Below are positions 8,401-16,604 of a stretch of 64,000 nucleotides of DNA, in pieces; the first letter of the stretch is position 1; each line of letters begins with the position of its first letter. The notes beneath the pieces were generated by a model. It had not been told where the DNA came from, searched no databases, and saw only the letters and a program-made list of their open reading frames with translations. Origin of the DNA: Virgisporangium aliadipatigenens (GTDB taxonomy: Bacteria > Actinomycetota > Actinomycetes > Mycobacteriales > Micromonosporaceae); the NCBI RefSeq assembly GCF_016863615.1, contig NZ_BOPF01000001.1, positions 1 to 64,000 on the forward strand. Reading direction: 5' to 3'. A program made the translations under genes and the position numbers.

Positions 8401-10504
8401 TCGGGCCGCCGGTCGCCCACACCGCGCCGCGGTGCGTGCCGATGACGACGAGGTCGTTCGGCTCCGGCTCGCCCGACGTCGCGACAGCGGTGATCCCGTC
8501 GTCGGTCCGCACCCCGGCCCGTTCGTAGTGGACGGTCTTCGGGATGTCGGCGATCAGCGGGAAGACCCAGTCGAGCACCGAGCCGCTGCGGCCGCCGGTG
8601 ATGAGCCGGTTGCGCCCGTCGCGTCGGACCCGGGTGGCCATCGCCCCGATCTCCCGCCCGCGGCCCGTGTGCGCGCTGTCGCGGCGGACGCCCGTCGCCG
8701 GATCCCACATGCGCAGCGTGCCGTCGGCCGACGCGGACGCCAGCATCACCTGTCCACTGTGGACATACTCGGCGAGGGCGTTGACCGTTCCGGTGTGGCC
8801 GGTGAGCGGGTCGTGCAGCGGTGTGCCCGAACGGGGGTCCCACAGGCGGACCGTCCGATCGTCGCCGCCGGAGGCGAGCACGAGCGGCCCGACGTCACAG
8901 ACGGCGAGGGCGTTCACCGGGCCGGTGTGGCCGGAAAGGACCGCGCGCGGGCGCCACCGCGGGATCGCGCCGGTGCCCCCGCCGTTGCCGATGCCCGGGT
9001 CCGCGGTGGGGTACAGCCTGCGCAGGGCCTCCGTGCTGATGAGGGCGAACGCCCCCGAGCCGAGCCGTTCCGCGCCGTCCCCCGTGGGCACCAGGGCGCG
9101 GAAGGCACGCGCCGTCACCCCGGCGTCGCGTTCGATCGCGGCCGACACGCGCATCAGCAGGTCCACGGTCGCCGTGGCGTCCGCGCGGGCCAGCCCGTCG
9201 AGCAGCGCGTCGCGCACCCCGGGCAGGAACGCGTACCGCCCGGCGGCCCCGCGCACCGGCGCCAGCAGTCCGCTGAGAACGACCTCGGCCAGATCGCCCG
9301 GCACCGAGCCGCCCAGCACGGAACGCTGGATCAGGCGCAGCACCGGCACCGCCGGCGTGGTCGTGGCGGCACACCGCATCAGCCGAACGGCGGCCGGCGA
9401 GGCCGTGGCCCGGAACCGCCGCACCCGTTCGCGGGCGGGCTCGTCACCGCCGGGGGCGCTCGACGCGGGCGGGACGGGACCCAGGTACGCCACCGCCGCG
9501 CACTCCACCGGCCGGCCGGTCGCGATCAGCCCCGCCCAGCCGGCGAACCACGACGGCGCCAGCTCCAGCACCGGCACGACGACGGCACCGGGACCGGGCG
9601 GGCGCATGCCGTCGTAGGGCGCGAAGCGTAGCCCGGTGTTCGCAACGCAGGGCGCCGGCGCCGACAGTTCGCCGACGGTGACGGGTGCGGCGGTGCGCTC
9701 CCAGAGGCGTTCGGGGAGGGGCTGCACGACGGCGACGGCGCCGTGCCGGGCCAGGCGGCGCACGAGCCGCGCGGCGGCGCCGGTGTGCCACGCCGGCCCC
9801 GAACAGTCGCTGGCGACCAGTGTCACCTGCCGCCGGTCGGCGCGCACGAGCGCGGACGGGTCCGGGGTGAGCATGGCCGGCCCGGCTGCCCGCCCCGGCC
9901 GGACGTGCTGTCCGGTGTCCAGCTCCCACACGGCGACGCTGCGGAACGTCCCGGACTCGGCCAGGGTCTGGCGCAGTTCGTCGAGGAGCTGGCGCCACAT
10001 GGCCATGGACGGCCCGACGTCGAGAACGAGCGCGAGGTCGAGCCAGCGCTGCGGAGCGGGCCGCAGGACGGGCAGCCGGGAGCCGCCGTCGGCGATGCGG
10101 TCGGCGGTCGCCGGTTCGTCCACCGTGTAGCGCCGCCGGTCCGGCACGTGGCGGCGCAACGGCCGCAGTGCCCGCTGCAGCGCCAGCTTGCCGCCGAGGG
10201 CGGGCGCGGCCGGTGCGAGGATGGCGGTCGCGCCGCCGCCCTGTTCGACCCCGTCACCCGGGAGGCCGCCGTCGGGCAGGTGCAGCGGGGCGGCGGGCGG
10301 ACCCGGCGGCGGGACCGCCGTGGAGACCGGAAGCTCCGGCGGAGCACTGTCGTCCACAGTGGACGGACCGGTGGACGGCACGGCGGGAGGGGCGGAGTCG
10401 GCGGGCGTGATGTGCCCGGCCAGCCAGACGAGTTCGGCCAGCTCCCGCTGGTGCAACTCGGCACCGCGCGCGGCGAGCACCGCCCGGAGCAGGTCAATCC
10501 GCAT
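5405..10504 (-). CDS. SAV_2336-type vWA-like / WD40 / AAA / degenerate GGDEF-EAL protein
   Basis: A 1699-residue protein. The N-terminus (1-350) matches the SAV_2336 family of VMAP-type systems: a helical start, then a vWA-like fold beginning WLDLALVLDVGPSMAMW. WD40 repeats run from about 520 to 830 (several GH...WD units). An AAA ATPase follows, with Walker A GNRGTGKS at 889-896 and Walker B LLYVDDAH near 985; a hexapeptide LPPNTD repeat sits between the two. The C-terminus holds a GGDEF-like domain near 1280-1450 whose signature reads WPDEF, then an EAL-like domain (about 1473-1690) with ALA in place of EAL and most metal ligands missing. Both look inactive and may sense or scaffold. The ATG overlaps the end of the MoxR gene by 11 bases. 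Codon 950 is TTA. The family call is strong; a c-di-GMP-binding role is inferred. Confidence 0.9.
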   Translation of the reverse strand: MRIDLLRAVLAARGAELHQRELAELVWLAGHITPADSAPPAVPSTGPSTVDDSAPPELPVSTAVPPPGPPAAPLHLPDGGLPGDGVEQGGGATAILAPAAPALGGKLALQRALRPLRRHVPDRRRYTVDEPATADRIADGGSRLPVLRPAPQRWLDLALVLDVGPSMAMWRQLLDELRQTLAESGTFRSVAVWELDTGQHVRPGRAAGPAMLTPDPSALVRADRRQVTLVASDCSGPAWHTGAAARLVRRLARHGAVAVVQPLPERLWERTAAPVTVGELSAPAPCVANTGLRFAPYDGMRPPGPGAVVVPVLELAPSWFAGWAGLIATGRPVECAAVAYLGPVPPASSAPGGDEPARERVRRFRATASPAAVRLMRCAATTTPAVPVLRLIQRSVLGGSVPGDLAEVVLSGLLAPVRGAAGRYAFLPGVRDALLDGLARADATATVDLLMRVSAAIERDAGVTARAFRALVPTGDGAERLGSGAFALISTEALRRLYPTADPGIGNGGGTGAIPRWRPRAVLSGHTGPVNALAVCDVGPLVLASGGDDRTVRLWDPRSGTPLHDPLTGHTGTVNALAEYVHSGQVMLASASADGTLRMWDPATGVRRDSAHTGRGREIGAMATRVRRDGRNRLITGGRSGSVLDWVFPLIADIPKTVHYERAGVRTDDGITAVATSGEPEPNDLVVIGTHRGAVWATGGPMGKRLRSFPGSTRTDAAAVLDGPRGPVPVTAHGTAIRIWGPWFDGSVTTVRSAHAGRVSALCPLPDGGFASVGGDADVRVWGPDGVVRGVYPTGHAGPIRALAVLPGTGGSMLLATAGEDGTVRLFDLRLPRPATALPGSTGPGDVLAQSDAYRQLMALSGRGYVAERLDGVLRRPDRGGRPLFVFTGNRGTGKSTVARLLAEILRDLGVLRDGHTVPVNATDLFPPDTDLPPDNDLPPNTDLPPNTELPPNTDLPPRADVAPGVDPLALMADAVSRASHGLLYVDDAHLIPDEQLRALLDRLADSTDPVAVVLATDRAARWPWRAGLESFHRVDFADYGPGALFDILMRTLRTWRLAVAPEAAQPLRDAVEALHRDRPPDFGNAREIHRLALHVAENRTARVRADDPDAPVLAVDVPAPGATRTAPPQVILVAHQDGVPGDDHPAAAHRLYTALTEVARRLGSNGRPQVQAPDAFALRVPTEEQTHVTAAAALAAVREVLMPLAAEDRRYAVALVDQRDGQSAATSMLDSRELTAALRTDPAARVAVLISSALFHDGLVDDTTGFAPRAIALAGPTGHFAYLALFRAPRAPAVFRRTAPLVGAEALATELEAALAAHTDPGPALMYLHVSGMRRAADSRTVPIDEEGMRLVADRLASAAGPHERVVTLWPDEFAVVVARPTSADAATVRAHELRAALSVPTEAGGEQFAPLVSVGIAVSVGVHDSVELRRRAAAAVAQADENRVGVVLYSATARTYTVPPSFQAEVDRTLLADDYDLAYRPVVDLRAGRTAAALAVVRWRHPERGPHSPGAFLGALERSRHLWRFVAGAVGGALDALSGWRAAGHAVALVMDLPGGAVAQEAGLVPPPDGWLVLRLTPPTVMPRGRFAAEVARLRAGGARVAIEGAETLFGGDAPPVDVITVARRSVGVLDTEATAVRALIGSAAERGRLTLAEGVSRPRQRELLAAWGCDWAEGPFFGDPVDATEFGAMLERENSG
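7641..7730 (-). repeat. In-frame 18-base tandem repeat, five units
   Basis: Five 18-base units at 7641, 7659, 7677, 7695 and 7713 encode repeats of the form L-P-P-N/D-T/N-D/E in the SAV_2336-type protein. The second and third units are identical, and the rest differ by one to a few bases. The unit length keeps the frame, so copy-number change would alter only linker length. The array lies between the Walker A and Walker B motifs of the ATPase. Its leucine codons are CTG, CTA, CTA, TTA and TTG, unlike the CTC/CTG use around it. Confidence 0.9.
8751..8765. repeat. Dispersed palindrome copy, 15 bp perfect
   Basis: TGTCCACTGTGGACA, a perfect odd palindrome inside the SAV_2336-type gene, where it is read as V-H-S-G-Q. 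Confidence 0.85.
10351..10365. repeat. Dispersed palindrome copy, 15 bp perfect
   Basis: CGTCCACAGTGGACG in the N-terminal linker of the SAV_2336-type gene, read as P-S-T-V-D-D on the minus strand. Confidence 0.85.
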
Positions 10505-11462
10505 CGGGTTCGGGCAACGCCGACGACAGGTAGGGCATCAGGTCCTCGGCGAGGGCGTGCGGATCGGCCGCCCCGGTCGCCTGCGTCAGGTAGATGGCGT
10601 TGAGCAGCTGGTCGGTGGCGAGTTCCCCGGCCGAACGCCGCGCCAGGAACTGCTCGACGACCGCACCCGCCGCCGCCACGTGCTCGGGCAGGTGCGCGGC
10701 GACGATGGCGTTGAGTTCGGGGCCGGTGGGCTGGCGGATCTCCACGGTGATGCAGCGGCGCAGGAACGCCGGTGGGAACTCCCGCTCCCCGTTGCTGGTC
10801 ATGATGACGAGCGGGAAGCTGTGGCACAGCACCTTCCCGCCGGTGATCTGCGCGCGCAGTTCGCCGCCCGCGTCGAGCACGGATGCGGTGGGCGTGTTGG
10901 CGCGCACCAGTTCGGGGATCTCGTAGGAGCCGTCCTCGAACGCCGTCAGCAGGTCGTTGGGCAGGTCCAGGTCGCTCTTGTCGATCTCGTCGATGAGCAG
11001 CACGCGCGGGCGGGACCAGGGCAGCAGCGCCGTGCCGAGCGGCCCGAGCCGCAGGAACCTGCCGAGATCCTCGCCGGCCCCCTGACCGGCCTCCTGCAGG
11101 CGGCTCAGCGGGTCGTACTGGTACAGCCCGTCGCGCAGGGTCGCCTGGCTGCTGATCGACCAGCGCAGCACCGGCCCGAGCCGCAGTTCGTGGGCGACGG
11201 CGTAGGCGAGGGTGGTCTTGCCGGTGCCGGGCGGCCCGGTGACGAGCAGCGGCCGGCGCAGGTACAGCGCGGCGTTGACCTGCTGCACGGTGCGGGCGTC
11301 GGGCCGGTAGGTGGTGGCCCGCACCACGTCGGAGTGCACTGTGGACGGTGGCGGCACCGGGCGCACCGGCCGCCCGAGGAACACCCGCCACGGCGGCGGT
11401 GCGGGCAGCGCGTCGACGCCGTCGTGCGGTTTGCCGCTACCCGTGTAGATCCCCCAACTCAC
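10494..11462 (-). CDS. MoxR-type AAA+ ATPase
   Basis: A 322-residue MoxR-family AAA+ protein. Walker A is GPPGTGKT (76-83), Walker B reads VLLIDEIDKSD, the sensor region reads PLVIMTSNGEREFPPAFLRR, and the domain is complete. MoxR ATPases remodel or activate partners that carry vWA domains, and the next gene encodes such a vWA-like protein. The GTG start at 11462 overlaps the TGA of the trypsin gene (GTGA), pointing to coupled translation; the open frame continues upstream, but only in the shadow of the trypsin gene. The short N-terminus before the ATPase is proline-rich. Family certain; role as motor of the conflict system inferred from neighbours. Confidence 0.93.
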   Translation of the reverse strand: MSWGIYTGSGKPHDGVDALPAPPPWRVFLGRPVRPVPPPSTVHSDVVRATTYRPDARTVQQVNAALYLRRPLLVTGPPGTGKTTLAYAVAHELRLGPVLRWSISSQATLRDGLYQYDPLSRLQEAGQGAGEDLGRFLRLGPLGTALLPWSRPRVLLIDEIDKSDLDLPNDLLTAFEDGSYEIPELVRANTPTASVLDAGGELRAQITGGKVLCHSFPLVIMTSNGEREFPPAFLRRCITVEIRQPTGPELNAIVAAHLPEHVAAAGAVVEQFLARRSAGELATDQLLNAIYLTQATGAADPHALAEDLMPYLSSALPEPDAD

Positions 11463-13087
11463 GATGTACCCCCGAGGCCCAGGGTCGGTGCGGCGGTGCG
11501 GGGCAGCGGCGGCTCCCACAGCAGGGTCATCGGATCGCCGCCGTCGGGGCCCGCCTCGGCGCGCAGCGCGCAGGTGAGCGCGGGAAGCTCGGTCAGGCTC
11601 GGCAGCAACGAGATCCGGTCGGTGAGCCGACTGCGGAAGTGCCGTCCCGGACAGTCGTCCCCGTCGCAGTGCGCCGGGCAGGCGGCCCGCCGCCACAGCA
11701 TCACCGGCATGCCGCTGTCGAAGCCGGCCCGCAGCGCGGGGTGCCGTTCGACCGGATCCGGCGGGGACGCGAGGGCGAGGACGGCGCGCTCCGCGCGCAC
11801 GGCGAGCGTGGCGGCGAGGCGGGCGGCCTCGACGGCGTCGCGACAGCCGATCCAGTGCACGACGTCGCCGCCGCGGTCGAGGTGCGCCCACCGGCGGTCG
11901 TGCTCGCGGTCCGGTGCCTTGCGTTGGTAGCGCGCCAGGTCCCGGACCGTCACCGGGTGCCGCCAGCCGAGCTGGACGCTGCTGCCGCGCCGCTCGGCCC
12001 AGCTGTCGACCGGCAGCGACAGCCAGGCCCGCGGCAGCACGAACTCCACCGTCACCCGGCAGTCCGGCGGGACCCGTTCGTCGATGGCGTGCGGCAGCAG
12101 CTCCTCGACCCGGGCGCGCAGGCGGGCGGCGGTCACGACCTCGTGGCAGACCTCGGCGAGCGGCCGGCCGCCCGAGTAGAGCCGGATGCCCAGCAGCACC
12201 TTGCGCGGTCCGGCGCCGCTGCGCGAGACCTGCACGGAGACGGTCACCTCGCCGGGTGCCGCCGGCGGCGCGGCGAGCGCGGCCAGGAAGCGCTTCAGCA
12301 GATCCTCCGCGCGGTGCGGCGCGGCGAGCCGTTCGACGAGGTAGGCCGCGACGTCGTAGGCGCTGCGCGCACCGGCGAGGGCGGCCGGGTCGGGCTCGGC
12401 GTGATCGTCCCCGGTCGCGCTGCGCGCCGCCGCACGGGCCTTTTCCACGGGAACGTCGTCGAGCCCGGCCCGCAGCTCCCGATGCGCCGGGGCGGCCAGC
12501 GGCCCGAGCGGCAGCAGAGCGGCCAGCGGGGCCCAGTGCGCGCGCAGCCGCGCCGCGGTCAGCATGTGCCCGATGCGGTCCTGCCGGTCGGCCGCGGTCA
12601 CCATGCCGACCACCTCGCCGGTGCCGGCGATCGTGACGGCCGCGCCGCTGTACCCCTTGCCGACCGCCGGCCCGAACGACTCGTCGCTGCGCAGCTGCGC
12701 CCACTCGCCCTGCACCAGGTAGGTCGGGAAGTCGACCTGAACGGTGGCGACGCGTTCGATGCCGTCGGCGGCGGGGAAGCCGACCACGTGCAGGACGGCC
12801 TTCGGCCTGGCCTCGAGCGCGCCGCAGGCGGCGAAGCGCGCCGGTGCGATGTCGACGGGGTCGTGCAGCCGCAGCACCGCCAGGTCGCCGTCGGGCTCGC
12901 CGCTGCGCCGCCACGGCCCGGTGAACTCCACGGTCGCCGGTATCGCGCCCAGCTCCCGCCGCGCCGGGAAGCGCACGTCGACCGCGTCGAGCCCCTCGAC
13001 CACGTGCGCGGCGGTCAGCACCCGGTCGCGTTCGACCAGGAACCCGGCCCCGCCGGCCACCCGCGCCGGCCACTGCGCGGGAGCCAT
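11459..13087 (-). CDS. Trypsin-like serine protease with VMAP-C-type domain
   Basis: A 542-residue protein. The N-terminal half is a chymotrypsin-fold protease with a full triad: His28 (TAAHVV), Asp68 (DGDLAVL) and Ser147 (GKGYSGAA). No signal peptide is seen, so it should act in the cytosol. After a helical linker, the C-terminal 270 residues resemble the VMAP-C domain of vWA-MoxR-associated proteins, including EFVLPRAWLSLPVDSWA, a PVTVRDLARY segment and a terminal LLWEPPLP. The ATG at 13087 was chosen because it overlaps the stop of the upstream gene (TGATG); a start 14 codons earlier is possible. The protease is probably kept inactive until the MoxR/vWA parts are triggered; that is inference from the system type. 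Confidence 0.88.
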   Translation of the reverse strand: MAPAQWPARVAGGAGFLVERDRVLTAAHVVEGLDAVDVRFPARRELGAIPATVEFTGPWRRSGEPDGDLAVLRLHDPVDIAPARFAACGALEARPKAVLHVVGFPAADGIERVATVQVDFPTYLVQGEWAQLRSDESFGPAVGKGYSGAAVTIAGTGEVVGMVTAADRQDRIGHMLTAARLRAHWAPLAALLPLGPLAAPAHRELRAGLDDVPVEKARAAARSATGDDHAEPDPAALAGARSAYDVAAYLVERLAAPHRAEDLLKRFLAALAAPPAAPGEVTVSVQVSRSGAGPRKVLLGIRLYSGGRPLAEVCHEVVTAARLRARVEELLPHAIDERVPPDCRVTVEFVLPRAWLSLPVDSWAERRGSSVQLGWRHPVTVRDLARYQRKAPDREHDRRWAHLDRGGDVVHWIGCRDAVEAARLAATLAVRAERAVLALASPPDPVERHPALRAGFDSGMPVMLWRRAACPAHCDGDDCPGRHFRSRLTDRISLLPSLTELPALTCALRAEAGPDGGDPMTLLWEPPLPRTAAPTLGLGGTS

Positions 13088-13425
13088 CAGGTCTCCGGTG
13101 AGCGCTGCGTTTCCGGGTCGCGCTGCCACGAGAGCTTGACGACGAAGTGACCCTCCACTGTGGACTTCGCGATGACGGCGCCGGCCTCGGCGTTCAGCCG
13201 GACGCCGAACTCGACCTCGATCCCGTCCGGGCGCAGGACCCCGTCACGGAAGACCCGCAGGGTGCTCTCGGCGGCCCCGCGCACGCTCGCCAGGGCGTTC
13301 TCCAGGTGCGCGGGGGCCTGCTCGACCACGCCGTCGCGGGAGGCCAGCCGGATGCCGGGCTCGTCCTCGGCCACCTCGACCACGACCGAACCGGAGCCCG
13401 TCTCGAACCGCAGCAGCTCGCTCAT
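13087..13425 (-). CDS. CU044_2847 / Trypco1-like small protein
   Basis: A 112-residue protein of the trypsin-co-occurring type. Its typical C-terminal block reads EFGVRLNAEAGAVIAKS and then FVVKLSWQ. These small beta-rich proteins are almost always encoded next to trypsin-like proteases of VMAP or STAND systems and are thought to present or regulate the protease. It opens the five-gene operon and overlaps the protease start by one base. No strong ribosome site precedes the ATG. The upstream GH97 gene ends 48 bases away on the same strand; a TAGAAT at 13476-13471 could be a -10 box but overlaps that gene's stop codon, so the promoter is uncertain. Confidence 0.85.
   Translation of the reverse strand: MSELLRFETGSGSVVVEVAEDEPGIRLASRDGVVEQAPAHLENALASVRGAAESTLRVFRDGVLRPDGIEVEFGVRLNAEAGAVIAKSTVEGHFVVKLSWQRDPETQRSPET
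13154..13164. repeat. Dispersed palindrome copy, 11 bp core
   Basis: TCCACTGTGGA in the Trypco1-like gene, read as S-T-V-E. Confidence 0.75.
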
Positions 13426-13473
13426 CGCTCGGTGACGCTACCCCTACCCAGCGCAGGTGACGAGTGTCGGATT

Positions 13474-16050
13474 CTAGGCACACGTGAGCCTTGCCTGGGC
13501 CCAGTCGGCGTGGTCGAAGTTGTCGTTGTCGCCGCCGTTGGTGACCCGCAGCGTCAGCTCCCGCACGCCGGTGACGTTGACGGTGAACTCCCGTGGCGCG
13601 TCGGCGCTGCGCAGCACCCCGGTGGTGCCGAGGGCCCGCCCGTCGCCGTTCACCTGGAACTCCACCGACCCCGACTGGGTCACCTCGTCGTCGATGCCCA
13701 CGAGCGCGGTGAACCCGGTGCAGGAGCCGCCCAGCCACAGCACGATCTCACCGGGCGCGTGCGTGCCGACCCCCTTCGCGTACACCACCCCGTCCATCGT
13801 CATCGGGTGGCCGTCGCCGGCCGCGTTCTCCCCGTTGGAACGGTCCCGCTCGACCGGCCCGTAGCCGTTGAACTCGCGCAGGAACGGCAGGTCGCTCACG
13901 AACGGCGTCCCGGTCGGCACCGGCGGCGGCACGAACACGCGCACCGCCTGCTCCACGTGCACGACCCGCTCCTCGTGGGTGTACTCCGCCACGACCGGCA
14001 GCTCATGGTCGCCCGCCGGCACGTTCGCCGGAACGCTCACCCGCCACGTCCCGGTGAGCGACTTGCCGCCGCGGAGCGCCCGCGCCGTGACGGCATCGCC
14101 GTCGACCGTCCACCCGTCGGGCGCCTGCGGCGCCAGCCGCACGTCGCGCAGCGGCCCGCCGGACGGCAGCGCGAACGTCGCCGTCACCTCGAAGCTCTCC
14201 CCGCCGTCGACGTCGACCGACGCCGGCGTCACGGCCAGGGTCGTGGCCGGCGCGCGCCGCACCGGCCGGTCGCAGGTGGACACTCCGGTGTAGGCGCACA
14301 GGACGGTGACGAAGCCGCCGTTGGCCCGTTCGGGGACGGCGAGCGTGTCGGTGTGGCGCACGATCCGGGTCTCCCGCACCAGCCCGTGGTCGCCGTCGCG
14401 CAACGTCTCGGCGAGGAACCGCCCGGAGCCGAGGAAGCCCAGCGGCACCAGCACCGTGTGCGCCGCGACGGCCGAGATCCCGCCGACGAACCACCGGTCG
14501 CCGCCGCGCCGCGCGAGCACGGCCTCCCGCCCCGGTTCGCCGGTCACCAGGCGCGTCTCGTCCCACACGGTCGGCACCTGATCCAGCGTGCGCAGCGCCT
14601 CCGGCCGCACGTCGTACTGTTCCGGACGGTCGGCGAGGTGCTGCCAGCCCGACTCGTACACCACCGACAGCGCGACCTCGTGCGCCTCCGTGGTGTCCCG
14701 GTCGGTGACGCTCCAGGTGACCGGCGTGTAGTCCATCCCGCCGACGACGTTGCGGGTGAACGGGAACATCGTGTTGGTGCTCGCGCGGGTGTGCTGGTAC
14801 TCGGCGCCGCGCACCGCCTCGACGGTCATCACGTGCGGCCACGTGCGCTGGAACCCGCGCGGGATCGAGGCGCCGTGGAAGTTCACCATGAGGCGGTTGG
14901 CGGCCGTGGCGGGCAGGATCGCGTCGTACCAGCGCCAGCGCGCCTGGGAGTCGGAGTCCATGAAGTCGAGCTTCACGCCGGCGACGCCCCACGACTTGAC
15001 GCGCGGCAGGACGGTGTCGCGTTCGGCGGCGGTGTCGAGTGCGGTCCAGTGGAACCAGAGCAGGATGTCGACGCCGCGGGCGCGGGCGTAGCGGACCAGT
15101 TCCGGGACCCAGGAGGCGTTCCAGCCCTCGTCGACGAGCACGTAGGGCCAGCCGTTGCGGGCGGCGAAGTCGACGTACTGCCGCTGCCGCACCGGATCCG
15201 CCGGGCTGGCGTGCTCCGACAGCCAGGACCACCCGACGGTGCCGGGCCGCACCCAGGAGGTGTCCGGCAGCCTCGAGGGCGGTGCCAGGTCGTCGACCAG
15301 GGTCGAGGTGGTGACCGTGCCCAGGTCTCCCACGACGGCCACCCGCCAGGGCGTCGTGAGCGGTCCCGTCGCGCTGATCCGCGCGTCGGCCAGTTTCAGG
15401 GTGAACGTCGAGGAGTCGGCCGTCTTGGTGAGCCGGCCGCCGCTGTAGCGACCGTCCACATCGGACTCGGTGAGCAGCACGTAGTTGTCGCTGACCCGGA
15501 ACAGGGCCGGGAAGCCGTAGTCGCGTGCCGTGGCGGCGCCGGCCGTGGTCTGTACCCGCGTCTCCTCGTAGTTGACGTTGTACGGCAGCAGCCAGGCGGG
15601 CGCGTCCTGCGGCAGGGTCCAGGCGGAGGCCTCCCGCGTGAGCGTTCCCTCGAAAACATAGCGGTAGGCGGCGCCCTCGGCGGAAACCCTTACCACGACG
15701 TCGATCCGGCGGCTCCCGGCGGTGAACGCGAACGTCGACTCGGACAGCGCGGTGTCGCGCGCGAGGCGCTTGCCGGTCGTCATCGTGTACTGCTCGCGCA
15801 GGTTCCGGTCGCTCCGCGACACGAACGCCAGCCCGCTGCTGAGGTCGGCCTCCTCGGTGACCACGCCCACGGGGGAGGGCGGGATCACCGTGTCGCCGCG
15901 CCGTTGCACCCCGAACGCCAGCCGGCCGTCGTCGAGCGCGAGCGTGGCGGCGACCTCCCCGGGCCCCTCGACGGTCCAGGTCGTCGCGGCCGGCGCCGGT
16001 GCGACGAGCCCGATTGCCGCGCCGACAACGGCGACGAGCACCAAATGCAT
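13474..16050 (-). CDS. Secreted GH97 glycosidase with NEW3 and NPCBM domains
   Basis: An 858-residue exported glycoside hydrolase. A signal peptide ends near PAPAATT. The GH97 catalytic part covers about 25-640, with GWNASWVPELVRYARARG and the core VKLDFMDSDSQ. The Asp of the latter may be the nucleophile used by retaining alpha-galactosidase members, so alpha-galactosidase activity is likelier than SusB-type alpha-glucosidase, but this is not proven. A NEW3 alpha-galactosidase-associated domain follows, then a C-terminal NPCBM domain that binds carbohydrate. The ATG at 16050 has a strong AGGAGG four bases upstream, partly shut in a small hairpin. It probably degrades plant or microbial alpha-glycans outside the cell. 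Confidence 0.9.
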   Translation of the reverse strand: MHLVLVAVVGAAIGLVAPAPAATTWTVEGPGEVAATLALDDGRLAFGVQRRGDTVIPPSPVGVVTEEADLSSGLAFVSRSDRNLREQYTMTTGKRLARDTALSESTFAFTAGSRRIDVVVRVSAEGAAYRYVFEGTLTREASAWTLPQDAPAWLLPYNVNYEETRVQTTAGAATARDYGFPALFRVSDNYVLLTESDVDGRYSGGRLTKTADSSTFTLKLADARISATGPLTTPWRVAVVGDLGTVTTSTLVDDLAPPSRLPDTSWVRPGTVGWSWLSEHASPADPVRQRQYVDFAARNGWPYVLVDEGWNASWVPELVRYARARGVDILLWFHWTALDTAAERDTVLPRVKSWGVAGVKLDFMDSDSQARWRWYDAILPATAANRLMVNFHGASIPRGFQRTWPHVMTVEAVRGAEYQHTRASTNTMFPFTRNVVGGMDYTPVTWSVTDRDTTEAHEVALSVVYESGWQHLADRPEQYDVRPEALRTLDQVPTVWDETRLVTGEPGREAVLARRGGDRWFVGGISAVAAHTVLVPLGFLGSGRFLAETLRDGDHGLVRETRIVRHTDTLAVPERANGGFVTVLCAYTGVSTCDRPVRRAPATTLAVTPASVDVDGGESFEVTATFALPSGGPLRDVRLAPQAPDGWTVDGDAVTARALRGGKSLTGTWRVSVPANVPAGDHELPVVAEYTHEERVVHVEQAVRVFVPPPVPTGTPFVSDLPFLREFNGYGPVERDRSNGENAAGDGHPMTMDGVVYAKGVGTHAPGEIVLWLGGSCTGFTALVGIDDEVTQSGSVEFQVNGDGRALGTTGVLRSADAPREFTVNVTGVRELTLRVTNGGDNDNFDHADWAQARLTCA

Positions 16051-16054
16051 GGAT

Positions 16055-16069
16055 CCTCCTCGATGGAGG
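16055..16069 (-). promoter_or_regulatory. Hairpin sequestering the GH97 ribosome-binding site
   Basis: On the minus strand CCTCC, loop ATCGA, GGAGG forms a 5-bp stem whose 3' arm is the Shine-Dalgarno sequence of the GH97 gene, four bases before ATG. It could lower initiation until opened. It is short and may be chance. Confidence 0.35.
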
Positions 16070-16144
16070 CGTCACCATATCAGCCCCGCCGTCCCGCGAA
16101 CGCGTGTCGTGCGAACACGCCGGGACAAGCACTAGCGTCGATGC

Positions 16145-16543
16145 ATGGAACGCCCACCGCCACCCGTCTTCGCCGCCGTGACCCTGCTCTCGGTGCTCGG
16201 CGGCCTGACCCTGCTGGCGATCGTGCTCGACCTGATGGCGTCCGCGGCCGGCGTGGTGACCGAACCGCAGGGCGGCCCGACGACGTGGAGCCCGCTGTTC
16301 GGCCTCTCCCTGCTCGCGCTGTGGGTCGCCCGCGGCCTGTGGCGCGGCCGGCGCGGCTTCCAGGTCATGGCGGTGCTCGGCAGCCTCTTCCTGCTCTGCC
16401 TCGGGCTGTCGCCGCTCGCCTACGCGTCGGAGATCGGGCTCGTCTGGCTGTACGCGGTGGTGCCGGTGGGGGCCGGGATCGCCGTGGCGGTGCTCGTGAC
16501 GGCCCCGCCGGCGTCGCGCGCCTGGTTCCGCCGGGGGGCCTGA
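16145..16543 (+). CDS. Small four-helix membrane protein, unknown function
   Basis: A 132-residue protein with about four hydrophobic helices (roughly 10-32, 48-66, 75-97 and 100-122) and a basic tail (SRAWFRRGA). No family recognised. The ATG lies six bases after TAGCGT (16133-16138), the placing expected for a leaderless transcript; there is no Shine-Dalgarno site. It diverges from the GH97 gene and faces the dehydrogenase gene tail to tail. Confidence 0.7.
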   Translation: MERPPPPVFAAVTLLSVLGGLTLLAIVLDLMASAAGVVTEPQGGPTTWSPLFGLSLLALWVARGLWRGRRGFQVMAVLGSLFLLCLGLSPLAYASEIGLVWLYAVVPVGAGIAVAVLVTAPPASRAWFRRGA

Positions 16544-16604
16544 GGTTTCTTCGCCGCGTCCCGCTCTCCGGCCCCGTCCCGTGGGCCCCCCGAGGTGGCC
16601 CGGT

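Noticed and set aside
13471-13476. TAGAAT as promoter of the conflict-system operon
   Set aside because: A good -10 match, but it overlaps the stop codon of the upstream co-directional gene and no -35 box is seen at the right distance; not listed as a feature.
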